From Diospyros lotus (lineage: Eukaryota > Streptophyta > Magnoliopsida > Ericales > Ebenaceae), in NCBI RefSeq assembly GCF_014633365.1, contig NC_068350.1:34587119-34651118 (forward strand): a stretch of 64,000 nt of DNA, read 5' to 3'. Each line of letters starts with the position of its first letter. Positions within the stretch are counted from its first letter, which is position 1. The position numbers and the translations under genes are program-made. This document shows, in pieces, positions 24,621 to 36,220 of the stretch. The notes under the pieces are model-generated. The model was given only the letters and a program-made list of their open reading frames with translations, was not told where the DNA came from and ran no database searches.

Positions 24621-25054
24621 AAATAAGGGTCAGATCTGCTATGTTTCATCAATCAAGAGCCTAAAGGGTAAAGAGATTCCAAATTCAGTGGCTGAGACTT
24701 TGTCCATCTCTGAGTAGGGAAAGGTGAAATCGCATCTCATTTAAGCCTTAGAGCCTATGAGATTATATGAGCGTAATTAGGGGAAGTTGGTTTATGTTGG
24801 AAGCCAATTGTCACCTCAAGAGAAGTAGACAATACCCATTCTTTTAGAGTGTCGCAGGCGATTAGTCATATTCATATTCCTTGGGCTCTATTACCATATT
24901 AATTGGGTGTAATCATACTGGGGAATAGGGTGATGGTGAGTGCTGAATTATATAGGGGTTGCAAAGTATGGTTTATGAACAAGAATTGCTCAGTAATAAA
25001 GATTTTGACTTGACCCTAGGTTTGGATTGGCTATCCCGACACTATGCCAACGTT

Positions 25055-28000
25055 TGTAAGACCCCGTTTTGGCATAAGGGTGCCACGTCATTTAAGTGAG
25101 ATTTAAATACTGAAAATGAGTATAATAGTGAAAATAAGCCACTGAATCAATTGAAATGGAGTACCCTGAAGCTTAGATATCAAAGGAAAAGCATGTAGTA
25201 TTAATGAGTAATTCGAGAAGTGATTTTTAGCATCGAAAAAAATTGCATTTGGAACAATTTTCAATACAACTAAAATGCAGGTAGGAGTTAGGTTGAAAAA
25301 TTGAATAATCATAGGGGGCTTTTGGGAAGTCAACGGAACCCCAAGGAGGATCATATTTGGTATATAAAACAACCCTTCAGTGGTTTTTGGAAGAAACAAA
25401 AGGATTTAAGGCCAAATAAAAATTCAGGCCAAAGTGTAATTTCTTAAAATTGCCCGAAGGAAGTCAAAATGATGATTTTTCAGGATCTTGGGGATGAAAT
25501 GAGGATTCTGGAACTTGAGGGTCCATTTGGAAATAATAAAAAGATCAGGGGCTTGAGAAAATGGGGTAAAGTGCAATAAGTCAAAGTTGGAGGGTAAAAG
25601 TGGAATTTTCAAAAATGGGAGCTTCCATGGCCTACCAACAGCTTGCAGGTGGCCGATCAAGGCATCTGACCAAAGGGATCTCAAGGGAATGGTCGGGGGA
25701 GGCTCGAGGATCAAGCAAGGACCATCGGTGAGCTCGAGGTGGCCAAAAAATCGAAGAAATCAGCTGCAGTTTGGTCAACCATCCCGTGCCTATAATCGGC
25801 CATTCGAGGCCGTTTGTCACCATTTTTGGGTCGTCCAAGGGGTGGGTTAGGCGCTCGAGGCTTCGGGTAAGGCACCCATGCCCGATTGGAGGGCCAATTT
25901 TGGTTATAAATAGCAGAGTTTCATGAGAGGGTTTGGTCGAGGGTTTAGCAACTTTAAAGCTAAAATTGAGAGCGTTAGCGAATGAATTGATGGATGAAAT
26001 CATAGAGCTTTTGTTTCCCATGACCTTAGGAAGCTATCTGGAAACTTTAGTGCATTTTGGTGGCGATTTGAAGGGGTTTCGAGATCGCCGGAGTTGGGAG
26101 GCGATGGTCTCGACCAAGGCTTTAGCCGGCCAGTTGAGGCACCTTTGGTGCTCCTTTCAGGCATCAAGCTACGCCATTAGGATCGACTGGAAGATGGCAT
26201 CATCAAGATATGGAGAAATCCCGTCGTTGGTGTGCCGAAGCCGGGGAAGATGACCGATGCATGAAGCACACGCGTCGGATTTCACGCGCAACAGACGCGT
26301 CAAGCGCGTGGCGATGCGTGCAGCAGGGGTAAGTATTGGAATTTTTTTAAAAATTCTTAGAATTTTATTTTAAGAATTATTATGTTAAAATACTGGAGAA
26401 AATAGTTGTGTAGATATTTCTTTTGGAATATTAGTGAAGAAAAATGGGAGAAAAAAGAGGAAAATGAGAGGAAATTAAGGAAAATGGATTTTTAATGGAT
26501 GATATGATAAATAGGATGCCTTGCAGGTTAAGGTGAAGTAACTTGTGGGAAGTTTAAAGTTGGCACGCAAATCGAGGCGGTGCACGCTTTTCAAGAGAAT
26601 TTGAGTTACGTCTAAAGGTGAGAGTTCTCGATCGAAAACTTGATTTCTTGTGAATGGTTTACTGTGAGTGGTTCTAACTTGAAAAATGGTTTTGTTGCAT
26701 GTGAATGGTTTACTGTGAGTGTTCTAAACCCAAAAACCTTGTTTATGAGGCTCTTACCCTAAACTTGATGTGATTACAAGCAAAAGATGTTTTGATGCAT
26801 GTGAACGGTTTTAACTTATGATGGTTGATTTCATATGGGTTTGTCCCTAATTGTTTTCCTCATGTGCATTGAATTTTGTGCGATAAATTATATACATGAA
26901 ATGATGTTTAAATGATGCATGGTTGATGATGTTGGCATTGGCATATGTGTCGGACATGGGTAGTGTCTCTGGGATGCTTTTGAGTGGGAACATAATCTCA
27001 GACGTAATTGTGGTGAGCCAGGTTCCTGCATTGACGTTGACCCTCCCGGGTAGGGAGTGGTAACGATTGTTTTCGAGATATCGAGAGATCTGTTGATGTT
27101 ACCCCTCTTAAGTTAGTATTGTGCTATGCCAGTGTGTCGGTTGTCCATGTGGGATTTGTGTTGTCAACATGTGTGAGGTACTTAAGTGATAACACTAGGG
27201 AAGTGTGCCAAGGGAAAAAGCCCATTAGGATGGGGCTGAGACGGACTTCACCCTACGGGACCCAAGTGGCGGGGCTGCGAGTGGACACCACCCCGGATTG
27301 GCTCAAGTGGTAGGGCTACGAGTGGACACCACCCCAGGAGGCCTTTGAGCGGTAACATTGTTTCTGAGGTGGACATGGATTCCCAGGGATAGTGTTGATC
27401 ATCTTGTGGCCAGGGTTGTGTTGAGATCCGGATGCTTTGGAGTGTGAGCGTAATGCCTTGACATGATATGGGGGTGATACCCAGGGTTATGTGCTGAGGT
27501 TGTCCCTTTTAAGCAAGATTGCGTTGTGCCAATGTGTCGATGTGGATGTGTTGCCTTTAGAGAGATTGCATTTTTCCCGGTTAGGGTTAAGTGCTATGTG
27601 GGATTCTCTTGGGCTGAGGAATGTCAGGATATGTCGATGTTATTCATGTTTACATATACTCATGAAAATGTTTTTAACTCTCACTTAGATGATTCAGCAT
27701 CTAATTTGGACTATGTCCCCAGAATATTCAAATGTTCCAGGTGAAGGCAGTGGCTCTAAAGGAAAGGGGGTTATCGAGATGTAGCCGTTGATTTCGTTGG
27801 TAATCGTTAGCATATATTTTGTTTATGCTCGAGGTGTTAGTAGTTATTGTTGAGAGATGAGACTCAATGTATTTTATTTTGAAACATCTTGTTAAACGAT
27901 TTCTACATTATGAATAAAGTGAATTCGGTTATGTATATTCAATGTTTCGATTCTGCTTCCGCTGATGTGATGATGTTACTAGTCTTAGCTTATTCTTAAG

Positions 28001-28133
28001 TTAATATGCTGAGATAGTGGATCGGGATTGTCGGGATTTTGATTTATGTTGAATGATGTTGAGTATATGCTGAAAAAAAATGTATCCCCAAAATTCAGAG
28101 ATTAATGCCGCTTTAGGAAAATAGGGCGTTACA
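25055..28133 (+). mobile_element. Solo LTR inside Tekay-like protease, duplication ACGTT/ATGTT
   Basis: A 3079-bp segment starts TGTAAGACCCCG and ends AGGGCGTTACA. Flanks are ACGTT (25050-25054) and ATGTT (28134-28138), one mismatch. Excision restores the reading frame YANV-DCRREV. TATAAATA is at 25915. The GC-rich block with the GTGGACACCACCCC repeats is at about 27235-27335. Confidence 0.88.
27685..27740 (+). promoter_or_regulatory. Paired inverted-repeat module in solo LTR 25055-28133
   Basis: TTAGATG (27685-27691), loop ATTCAG, CATCTAA (27698-27704); then a weakened second dyad AGAATATTCAAATGTTCCAG. Stem 1 ends 429 bp before the LTR end. Confidence 0.7.
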
Positions 28134-28807
28134 ATGTTGACTGTCGCCGGGAGGTGACTCAGTTAGAACTTCTCCAAAAGCTGGCGATTATATATCGAGG
28201 AGTTTAGCTGGTGAGCTCTACGTCTATGATATTTGATGAAGCAAAGAAGTTAATATGCCATGGTTGTGTGGTGGACAGATGTGGTATATGGGGATAAGGG
28301 ACGGGTCGGTGAGGTTTGGGGTTATGTATAGAATGCAAGTAGCGAAACCAAGTGGGCCTGAAAAATAATGAGTGTTCTTTTCCATGGGTGAATAACCTAT
28401 TGGATTAGCTCTGGAAAGGCATTGTTTTTTTTTTTTTTTAGGATGAATTTGAAGTCCAGTTATCATTGGGTGTGAGTACGAGAAAAAGATATACCAAATA
28501 TAACTTTTCGCACTTGATATAGGCATTCTAAAATGTGGTGTTGCTGTTTGGGTTTATTAGTGCCCAATGGTATTCATGGATTGATGAATCAAGCTTACCG
28601 AGAGAATCTTAGCTATTCCATAATAGTGCTTGTTGAAGATGTCCTAATCTATTCCTCGAATTTTAAGGAGAATGAGACTCACCTTAAGATGGTATATTGT
28701 GAAGACTCGGGGAAGGTGATTGTATGCCAAGCCGAGTAATTGTGAGTTCTAGTAGAAACACGTAGGTTGTCTTGAACATGAAGTCACAAGCGAAGATATT
28801 ACCGTAG

Positions 28808-30163
28808 TGTAACGCCCAAGATTTTTAAACTGAAATATAATGTAATACTTGGGATTTTTAGCTTCTAATACTTGAGCAAATATGTCCTTTCAAGGGATTA
28901 TAGAAGCCTTGAGACAAAGGTTCAGTTTTTGAGCCAGTGGCAAAATCGTAAATATTGAGATTCGGGTAAAAGTGTAATTTACCTAAAAACTAGGGGTATT
29001 AGCGTAATTAGTCCTTTCTTCGGGGACTAAAATGCAATTAAAAATTGGCCTAAGGACCAAGTTGAAAAGGGTCTAAGTGCAATTACCTGAAAAGTTTGGG
29101 CCAAAGTGTAATTCTTGAAATATTTTTCCTAAGGGCATTTGGGAGATTCAAGAAAAGCCTTATAAATGATTTTAGCGATAAGGATGAAGCCTCATGATGA
29201 TATTAGAGATAAGGATGAAGCCTCATGATGACCTTAGAGATAAGATAAGTATTCATGATGACTTTAGAGATAAAGATTAAGCCTCATGATGACTTTAAGG
29301 ATAAGATTTGATATGATTTGGATAAGATTTGATAAGATCTTATTTGGATAAGATTTGATAAGAATGATTGCAGAATATCTTAGAAGATATGGAATGATTA
29401 GAGAATATTTTATAAGATTTGAAATGATTGGAATATCTTGAAAGATTTAGAAAAGATTTGAAATGATTGTGACTTACTTGGTGACCAAGTTTCCAAGCCT
29501 ATAAATAGGGCTCATGGCCAAGAGTTTCCTCATTCTAAGTTGGGATAAATTCGTGCTAGACGGGAATGCTTCGAGCTTTTTGTAAAGGTGAAGCCTTCAG
29601 CATTCAAATCTCATCAAACCAAGTTAAGGTAAGTACATTATGAACTATTTATGATGTTTAAGCATGACTATGAACTATGTTATGTGGTCCCTCATGTTAT
29701 GTTATGTTCACGCAAGTTTCGGGACTGGAGCTCGGTAGCGCTACGCACGAGGGTTCTTACCCCTGCAAGTTGGTGGAACCTCTCGTGTCTCCATACGATA
29801 TGTTATGTTATGTCATGACTTGTTTAAATACATATGATGGTTCTCTTGTACTTACTGAGATTTGCGTAATCTCACCCCCCTTATGTTTCCCCCTCTCCCA
29901 GGTGAGCATGAATGAGGAGACCAGGACATGGACGTGGAGCGCGATGGCTTGTTTAAAAAGGATTTTCAAGAACTTAAGTTTAGTTTTCTTTTGAAAACAA
30001 TGTTTTTAGGGTTGAACTCTGATCTTTTCCTATATGTATGCCATAAAGCATGTCTTGGAATTTTATTTGATTTAAAGGAAGTATGATTTTTGGTTTTAAG
30101 CTCCGAATATTTTTATATGAATATTATTATCATTAAGCATGTAAGTAAGTTACGGGTGTCACA
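28808..30163 (+). repeat. 5' LTR of the gag-less element
   Basis: U3 carries a 30-bp repeat tract (GATGAAGCCTCATGATGA units, about 29175-29305), GATAAGATTTGATAAGAT-type repeats, and TATAAATA at 29500. The stem TGAGATT-TGCGT-AATCTCA is at 29856-29874. The end GTGTCACA directly precedes the primer-binding site. Confidence 0.93.
29856..29874 (+). promoter_or_regulatory. Inverted repeat in 5' LTR of the gag-less element
   Basis: Arms TGAGATT and AATCTCA with loop TGCGT, 289 bp from the LTR end, followed about 30 nt later by CCCAGGTGAGC. The arms have a different sequence from those in the other LTR families but the arrangement is similar. The 3' LTR copy is at 34989-35007. Confidence 0.6.
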
Positions 30164-30166
30164 TTG

Positions 30167-30178
30167 TGGTATCAGAGC
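30167..30178 (+). other. Primer-binding site (initiator Met tRNA)
   Basis: TGGTATCAGAGC lies three bases after the 5' LTR and is the usual plant site complementary to the 3' end of initiator Met tRNA, priming minus-strand synthesis. Confidence 0.9.
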
Positions 30179-30659
30179 AAAGTTTACTTTCCTGTAGACT
30201 CAAATTGTTTTTAAAGAAAATTTTTGTGCTTTTAGTAAATTTTTTTAAGGAAACATGAAAATCCACCTCGTCCCGTTCAAGCTTCTGATCTCCGGGTAAG
30301 TTATAAGAATTGCTATGCTTATTTTTTTTACGGATACTATGCTCATGCAAGTCATATCCCCCTTAACTATGCAGTTATTCTCCCAAGCTATATTTATGAG
30401 CATATGTTGTTATATGTATGCACACGTATGAAGCTCATGTTAGAATAAGTATGTGAGAGATATGATTCTTATTTGTCATTAATTAGTATGCGTTTTTCGC
30501 TAGTGATATTGCTCCAAACTCAAGAGTTCATGATTATAGCGAAAATACTTGTTTAGGAAGGGCTTATTAGAATGAAAGCAATTAGAAATCAAGTCCATCA
30601 AGAAGAGCTTGCAAAATGAATCGTAATTAAGCACGAATCATGTAGTAAGAACAGCTAAG

Positions 30660-33600
30660 GTGGAGGTCAAGGGAAAGTTTTTAGAAACGACCTTATATGT
30701 CTTATATATGCGAGAATTCGATGTGATTTTAGGAATGGACTGGCTTTCCAAGCACCATGCGACCATTCTATGCTTTGAAAAGGAAATAGTTTGTAAGTAT
30801 CCTGAAGGGATAGAACTTTGCCTTTCAGTGGCTGAGACAAAATACCTTCCCCGTGTCATTTCAGCATTAAAAGCCAAGAAACTATTACAGTCGGAAGGAT
30901 GTATTGGATTCTTAATGTCAGTGGTGGTTAAGGGAGGAAAAGAATTAACAGTGAATGACGTTAAAGTAGTAAAGGACTTTCCAGAGGTTTTCCCTGATGA
31001 CTTGATTGAAATGCCACCAGAACGAGAAGTAGAGTTCACTATTGATCTGGTGCCCGGTTCCGCACCTATTTCTAAAGCTCCTTACAGGATGGCACCAAAG
31101 GAGCTACACGAGTTGAAAACCCAGTTAGAGGAACTATTGGGGAAAGGATTTATTCGACCAAGTGTATCCCCCTGGGGAGCACCGGTATTATTCGTCAAGA
31201 AGAAAGACGGATCAATGAGGATGTGCATCGATTATCGAGAATTGAATAAGATTACTATTAAGAACAAGTATCCTCTTCCCAGGATCGAGGACTTGTTTGA
31301 TCAGTTACAAGGTGCACGAGTATTCTCAAAGATTGATCTAAGGTCAGGATATCACCAGTTGAGGATCAAATCTAGTGACATCTCGAAGACAGCTTTCAGA
31401 ACTCGGTATGGTCATTATGAGTTTTTAGTCATGCCCTTTGGCTTGACTAATGCGCCTGGAGTTTTTATGGACCTAATGAATCGAGTTTTCTATGAGTACT
31501 TGGATAAATTTGTCATTATCTTTATTGATGATATATTGGTGTATTCTCGAAGTGAAGAAGAGCATGAAAAACATTTGAGGGTTGTTTTAGGGATCTTGAA
31601 GGAAAAGAAGCTATTTGCAAAATTCAAGAAGTGCGAGTTTTGGTTGGAGCGAGTGGTATTCCTTGGATATGTTGTCGCAGCTCAAGGAATAGAAGCGGAC
31701 CCCAGCAAGGTAGAAGCGGTATTAAATTGGTCAAGACCAACCAATGTAAATGAGGTTCGCAGCTTTTTGGGTTTAGCTGGATACTATAGGAGGTTCATCG
31801 AAGGGTTCTCCAAATTAGCGGGGCCTTTGACGCAGTTGACTCGCAAAGGTACTAAGTTTGAATGGATAGAGAAATGTGAAACTAGTTTTGAAGAATTAAA
31901 GAAGAGGCTGGTCAATGCGCCAGTATTAACTATTCCTCAAGGGTCAGAAGGTTTTGTTATTTATAGTGATGCGTCCAAACAAGGAATTGGATGCGTATTG
32001 ATGCAAAAAGGTAAGGTAGTTGCATATGCATCAAGGCAGTTGAAGCCTTATGAGCAAAACTATCCTACACATGACCTAGAACTTGCTGCAGTAGTGCATG
32101 CCTTGAAAATCTGGAGACACTATCTATACGGAGGTAAATGCGATATCTATACCGATCATAAGAGCCTTAAGTACATCTTCACACAAAAAGAGTTAAATAT
32201 GAGGCAAAGGAGATGGCTGGAATTAGTGAAGGATTATGATTGTGAAATCCACTACCACCCCGGCAAAGAAAACGTGGTGGCGGACGCCTTGAGTAGAAAG
32301 AAAATGAGCCAAGTAGCAGCTTTGACAGCACAAAAGCCTTTGTGGAAGGAGTTTGAGAGGTTAAGCCTCGAGTTTGTTGCTACGCCATCTAATTCTAATG
32401 CTCGTATGGCAACACTCTCTGTTCGACCGACTCTCCATGATCGGATTAAGAGCCATCAGAAGGGAGACCAATTCTTTGAATACATCAAAGCTGAGGTTAA
32501 CACTGAGAAGCGGAAGGACTTCACGATAGCTAGTGATGACACACTCTACTACCAAGGGAGACTGTGTGTGCCAAACTTTGAGGAACTAAGGCAAGAAATT
32601 CTAGAAGAAGCCCACTCCACTCCTTATTCTGTACATCCTGGAAGTACAAAGATGTATCGTGACCTAAAGGCAGTGTTTTGGTGGAGGAATATGAAAGAAG
32701 ACATAGCTAAATTTGTCGAGAAGTGTTTGATATGTCAGCAGGTGAAAGCTGAGCACCAACGACCAACAGGGTTACTGCAACCATTGGAGGTCCCAGAGTG
32801 GAAATGGGAACATGTGACGATGGACTTTGTTGTAGGATTTCCAAAATCAGTAACAGGACATGAGGCTATTTGGGTGATCGTGGATCGACTTACCAAATCA
32901 GCTCACTTCTTACCTATTCGGATGACATTTACAATGGATCAGCTTGCACGACTGTATGTTAAGGAAATAGTAAGACTACATGGTGTTCCAGTTTCCATTG
33001 TATCGGATAGGGACCCGAGGTTCACATCCAACTTTTGGAAGAGCTTACACAGAGCCATGGGAACCAAATTGAGTTTTAGTACAGCTTTTCATCCTCAGAC
33101 AGATGGACAATCTGAAAGGACAATACAAACTTTAGAGGATATGCTTCGTATTTGTACCCTAGAATTTGGTGGACATTGGGAGAAACATCTACCATTAATT
33201 GAATTCGCATACAACAACAGTCACCATGCATCTATTGGCATGGCACCCTATGAGGCGCTATATGGAAGGAAATGCAGATCACCTGTTCATTGGAATGAAG
33301 TAGGCGAGCGGAAGATTTTGGGTCCAGAGATTGTGGAACAAACTGTACAAGCCATTGAAAAGATCAAAGATAGTATGAAGAAGGCTCAAGATAGACAGAA
33401 AAACTATGTAGATAAAAGAAGAAGGGATTTGGAGTTTTCCATTGGTGATAAGGTATTCTTAAAAGTTACACCCATAAAAGGAGTTTTACGATTTGGGAAG
33501 AAAGGAAAGCTTAGACCTCGGTTTATAGGCCCATTTGAGATCTTAAAGCGGGTTGGGAACGTTGCTTATCAGCTAGCCTTACCACCAGAACTCTCAGCAG

Positions 33601-33869
33601 TACATGACGTTTTCCACATATCAATGCTCAGAAAGTATGTCCCCGACCCAACCCATGTAATAAAGCATCAACCATTAGAGATACAGCAAGACCTGAAATA
33701 TGAGGAGGCACCAATAAGCATTGTTACTCGGGAGGTAAGAAGGCTTCGCAATAAAGATATACCATTGGTCAAGGTGTTATGGAAACATCATTCAGTCGAA
33801 GAAGCAACATGGGAGCGCGAGGACGATATACGATCCAAATATCCCCAGCTGTTTGATGACGAGAAGTAA
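30660..33869 (+). CDS. Open pol frame: protease tail, RT, RNase H, integrase, chromodomain
   Basis: The frame is open for 1069 codons. It begins directly after a TAA at 30657 with GTG, so there is no proper start; the first ATG in frame is internal. Residues about 20-35 ([15 protein letters not shown]) are the protease tail, and its catalytic Asp region is missing. RT spans about 150-330 with FIDDILVYS near 287. RNase H follows (YSDAS near 434, TDHKS near 498). Integrase has its HHCC finger at about 650-695 and catalytic Asp about 722, Asp about 783 and Glu about 819, matching D-35-E spacing. The last about 55 residues ([18 protein letters not shown]) are chromodomain-like and may direct insertion to heterochromatin. 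The enzyme domains look intact; expression as a polyprotein is doubtful without gag. Confidence 0.93.
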   Translation: MEVKGKFLETTLYVLYMREFDVILGMDWLSKHHATILCFEKEIVCKYPEGIELCLSVAETKYLPRVISALKAKKLLQSEGCIGFLMSVVVKGGKELTVNDVKVVKDFPEVFPDDLIEMPPEREVEFTIDLVPGSAPISKAPYRMAPKELHELKTQLEELLGKGFIRPSVSPWGAPVLFVKKKDGSMRMCIDYRELNKITIKNKYPLPRIEDLFDQLQGARVFSKIDLRSGYHQLRIKSSDISKTAFRTRYGHYEFLVMPFGLTNAPGVFMDLMNRVFYEYLDKFVIIFIDDILVYSRSEEEHEKHLRVVLGILKEKKLFAKFKKCEFWLERVVFLGYVVAAQGIEADPSKVEAVLNWSRPTNVNEVRSFLGLAGYYRRFIEGFSKLAGPLTQLTRKGTKFEWIEKCETSFEELKKRLVNAPVLTIPQGSEGFVIYSDASKQGIGCVLMQKGKVVAYASRQLKPYEQNYPTHDLELAAVVHALKIWRHYLYGGKCDIYTDHKSLKYIFTQKELNMRQRRWLELVKDYDCEIHYHPGKENVVADALSRKKMSQVAALTAQKPLWKEFERLSLEFVATPSNSNARMATLSVRPTLHDRIKSHQKGDQFFEYIKAEVNTEKRKDFTIASDDTLYYQGRLCVPNFEELRQEILEEAHSTPYSVHPGSTKMYRDLKAVFWWRNMKEDIAKFVEKCLICQQVKAEHQRPTGLLQPLEVPEWKWEHVTMDFVVGFPKSVTGHEAIWVIVDRLTKSAHFLPIRMTFTMDQLARLYVKEIVRLHGVPVSIVSDRDPRFTSNFWKSLHRAMGTKLSFSTAFHPQTDGQSERTIQTLEDMLRICTLEFGGHWEKHLPLIEFAYNNSHHASIGMAPYEALYGRKCRSPVHWNEVGERKILGPEIVEQTVQAIEKIKDSMKKAQDRQKNYVDKRRRDLEFSIGDKVFLKVTPIKGVLRFGKKGKLRPRFIGPFEILKRVGNVAYQLALPPELSAVHDVFHISMLRKYVPDPTHVIKHQPLEIQQDLKYEEAPISIVTREVRRLRNKDIPLVKVLWKHHSVEEATWEREDDIRSKYPQLFDDEK

Positions 33870-33892
33870 GGTAAATTTTCGAGGACAAAAAT

Positions 33893-33910
33893 TGTTTTAG
33901 GAGGGTAGAT
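33893..33910 (+). other. Polypurine tract of the gag-less element
   Basis: TTTTAGGAGGGTAGAT directly before the 3' LTR start TGTAACGCCC. Confidence 0.65.
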
Positions 33911-35296
33911 TGTAACGCCCAAGATTTTTAAACTGAAATATAATGTAATACTTGGGATTTTTAGCTTCTAATACTTGAGCAAATATGTCCTTTCAAGGGA
34001 TTATAGAAGCCTTGAGACAAAGGTTCAGTTTTTGAGCCAGTGGCAAAATCGTAAATATTGAGGTTCGGGTAAAAGTGTAATTTACCTAAAAACTAGGGGT
34101 ATTAGCGTAATTAGTCCTTTCTTCGGGGACTAAAATGCAATTAAAAATTGGCCTAGGGACCAAGTTGAAAAGGGTCTAAGTGTAATTACCTGAAAAGTTT
34201 GGGCCAAAGTGTAATTCTTGAAATATTTTTCCTAAGGGCATTTGAGAGATTCAAGAAAAGCCTTATAAATGATTTTAGCGATAAGGATGAAGCCTCATGA
34301 TGATATTAGAGATAAGGATGAAGCCTCATGATGATATTAGAGATAAGATGAAGGCTCATGATGACTTTAGAGATAAGATAAGTATTCATGATGACTTTAG
34401 AGATAAAGATTAAGCCTCATGATGACTTTAAGGATAAGATTTGATATGATTTGGATAAGATTTGATAAGATCTTATTTGGATAAGATTTGATAAGAATGA
34501 TTGCAGAATATCTTAGAAGATATGGAATGATTAGAGAATATTTTATAAGATTTGAAATGATTGGAATATCTTGAAAGATTTAGAAAAGATTTGAAATGAT
34601 TGTGACTTACTTGGTGACCAAGTTTCCAAGCCTATAAATAGGGCTCATGGCCAAGAGTTTCCTCATTCTAAGTTGGGATAAATTCGTGCTAGACGGGAAT
34701 GCTTCGAGCTTTTTGTAAAAGTGAAGCCTTCAGCATTCAAATCTCATCAAACCAAGTTAAGGTAAGTACATTATGAACTATTTATGATGTTTAAGCATGA
34801 CTATGAACTATGTTATGTGGTCCCTCATGTTATGTTATGTTCACGCAAGTTTCGGGACCGGAGCTCGGTAGCGCTACGCACGAGGGTTCTTACCCCTGCA
34901 AGTTGGTGGAACCTCTCGTGTCTCCATACGATATGTTATGTTATGTCATGACTTGTTTAAATACATATGATGGTTCTCTTGTACTTACTGAGATTTGCGT
35001 AATCTCACCCCCCTTATGTTTCCCCCTCTCCCAGGTGAGCATGAATGAGGAGACCAGGACATGGACGTGGAGCGCGGTGGCTTGTTTAAAAAGGATTTTC
35101 AAGAACTTAAGTTTAGTTTTCTTTTGAAAACAATGTTTTTAGGGTTGAACTCTGATCTTTTCCTATATGTATGCCATAAAGCATGTCTTGGAATTTTATT
35201 TGATTTAAAGGAAGTATGATTTTTGGTTTTAAGCTCCGAATATTTTTATATGAATATTATTATCATTAAGCATGTAAGTAAGTTACGGGTGTCACA
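33911..35296 (+). repeat. 3' LTR of the gag-less element
   Basis: Nearly identical to the 5' LTR but 30 bp longer, because of one extra unit reading GATATTAGAGATAAGATGAA near 34330-34360. TATAAATA is at 34633 and the inverted repeat at 34989-35007. Confidence 0.93.
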
Positions 35297-36220
35297 CGTA
35301 GACCCTGTGAAGATTAAGATAATGGAAGACTGTCCGAAGCCTACCACAGAGATCGGGATCTGTAGTTCCTAAATTTGGTTGGATACTATCAAAAATTTAT
35401 TGAAAGATGACTCATTTATTCTTACCTACAACTGGAATAATAGGGAAAGAAGTTACTTTTGACTAAAGTAAAACTTATGAGAAAAATTCTAGGGAATTAA
35501 CGAGGTTAACTACAACTCTGATATTAGTTGTTTCAAGGAGTAGGAAAAAGTTTACAATCAATAGTGATGTTCCACGTACAGGGCTAGAATGCGCACTGAG
35601 GTAAGATGGGCATGTCAATGCCTATGCCTCAAGGTAGCTGAAAAAGCATGAATTAAGCTATTTTACACATAAACTTGGAGTTGGTAGTTGCAATATTTAT
35701 CCTAAAGATTGGAGGCCTTGTTTATGTGGTGAAATAGTGGGAATTTACACAAACCAATGTCTCATTTCCTAGAAAAAATTATATGTGAGAAAACGATGCT
35801 AGGTGAAATGATTTAAAGATTATGATTGTGAACTTCTTTGCCACCTTGAGAAGGCCAATGTGGTGGCAGATGCAAAGTCGACGAGAGGAACATTTATAAC
35901 AGCCATGGTAGTACAAGAGTGGGGGCTATTGGAGTAGACATGGGAGAATTTGAGTACTAGACTCTCAACACATAACTGATTATCAGACTATTAAGTCGGG
36001 GAAAATGCATCCTATGAGGAGTAGCTAGTTAGAATTGGGAAGTGGAAAGAGAAAGTGTTGCGGAACAAAACAATTTCGTTTATAAAGGTAAAGGGGCAAC
36101 GTCGGTCGCTGGACGGGGCTGCATGGGAGCGTGAGGAAAAAAAGGGGCACTTATCCTCCCTGTCATTTGATTGACCAAATACGAATTTAGAGGACCAAAT
36201 TCCTTTAAGGGGGGAGAAAC

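Larger units (their letters stand above)
28808..35296 (+). mobile_element. Young two-LTR Tekay-like element lacking gag
   Basis: LTRs at 28808-30163 (1356 bp) and 33911-35296 (1386 bp) begin TGTAACGCCC and end GGGTGTCACA. A perfect target duplication CGTAG flanks them (28803-28807, 35297-35301). By eye the LTRs differ at about eight substitutions plus one 30-bp repeat unit, so insertion is recent. The internal region is only 3747 bp: primer-binding site, about 480 bp of leader, then a pol frame that begins in the protease tail. Gag and most of protease are deleted, so movement would need gag from another element. Confidence 0.95.

Noticed and set aside
29677..29994. 105-codon ORF, repeated at 34810-35127
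   Set aside because: Its near identity comes from the two LTRs being nearly identical, not from coding constraint; no known domain.
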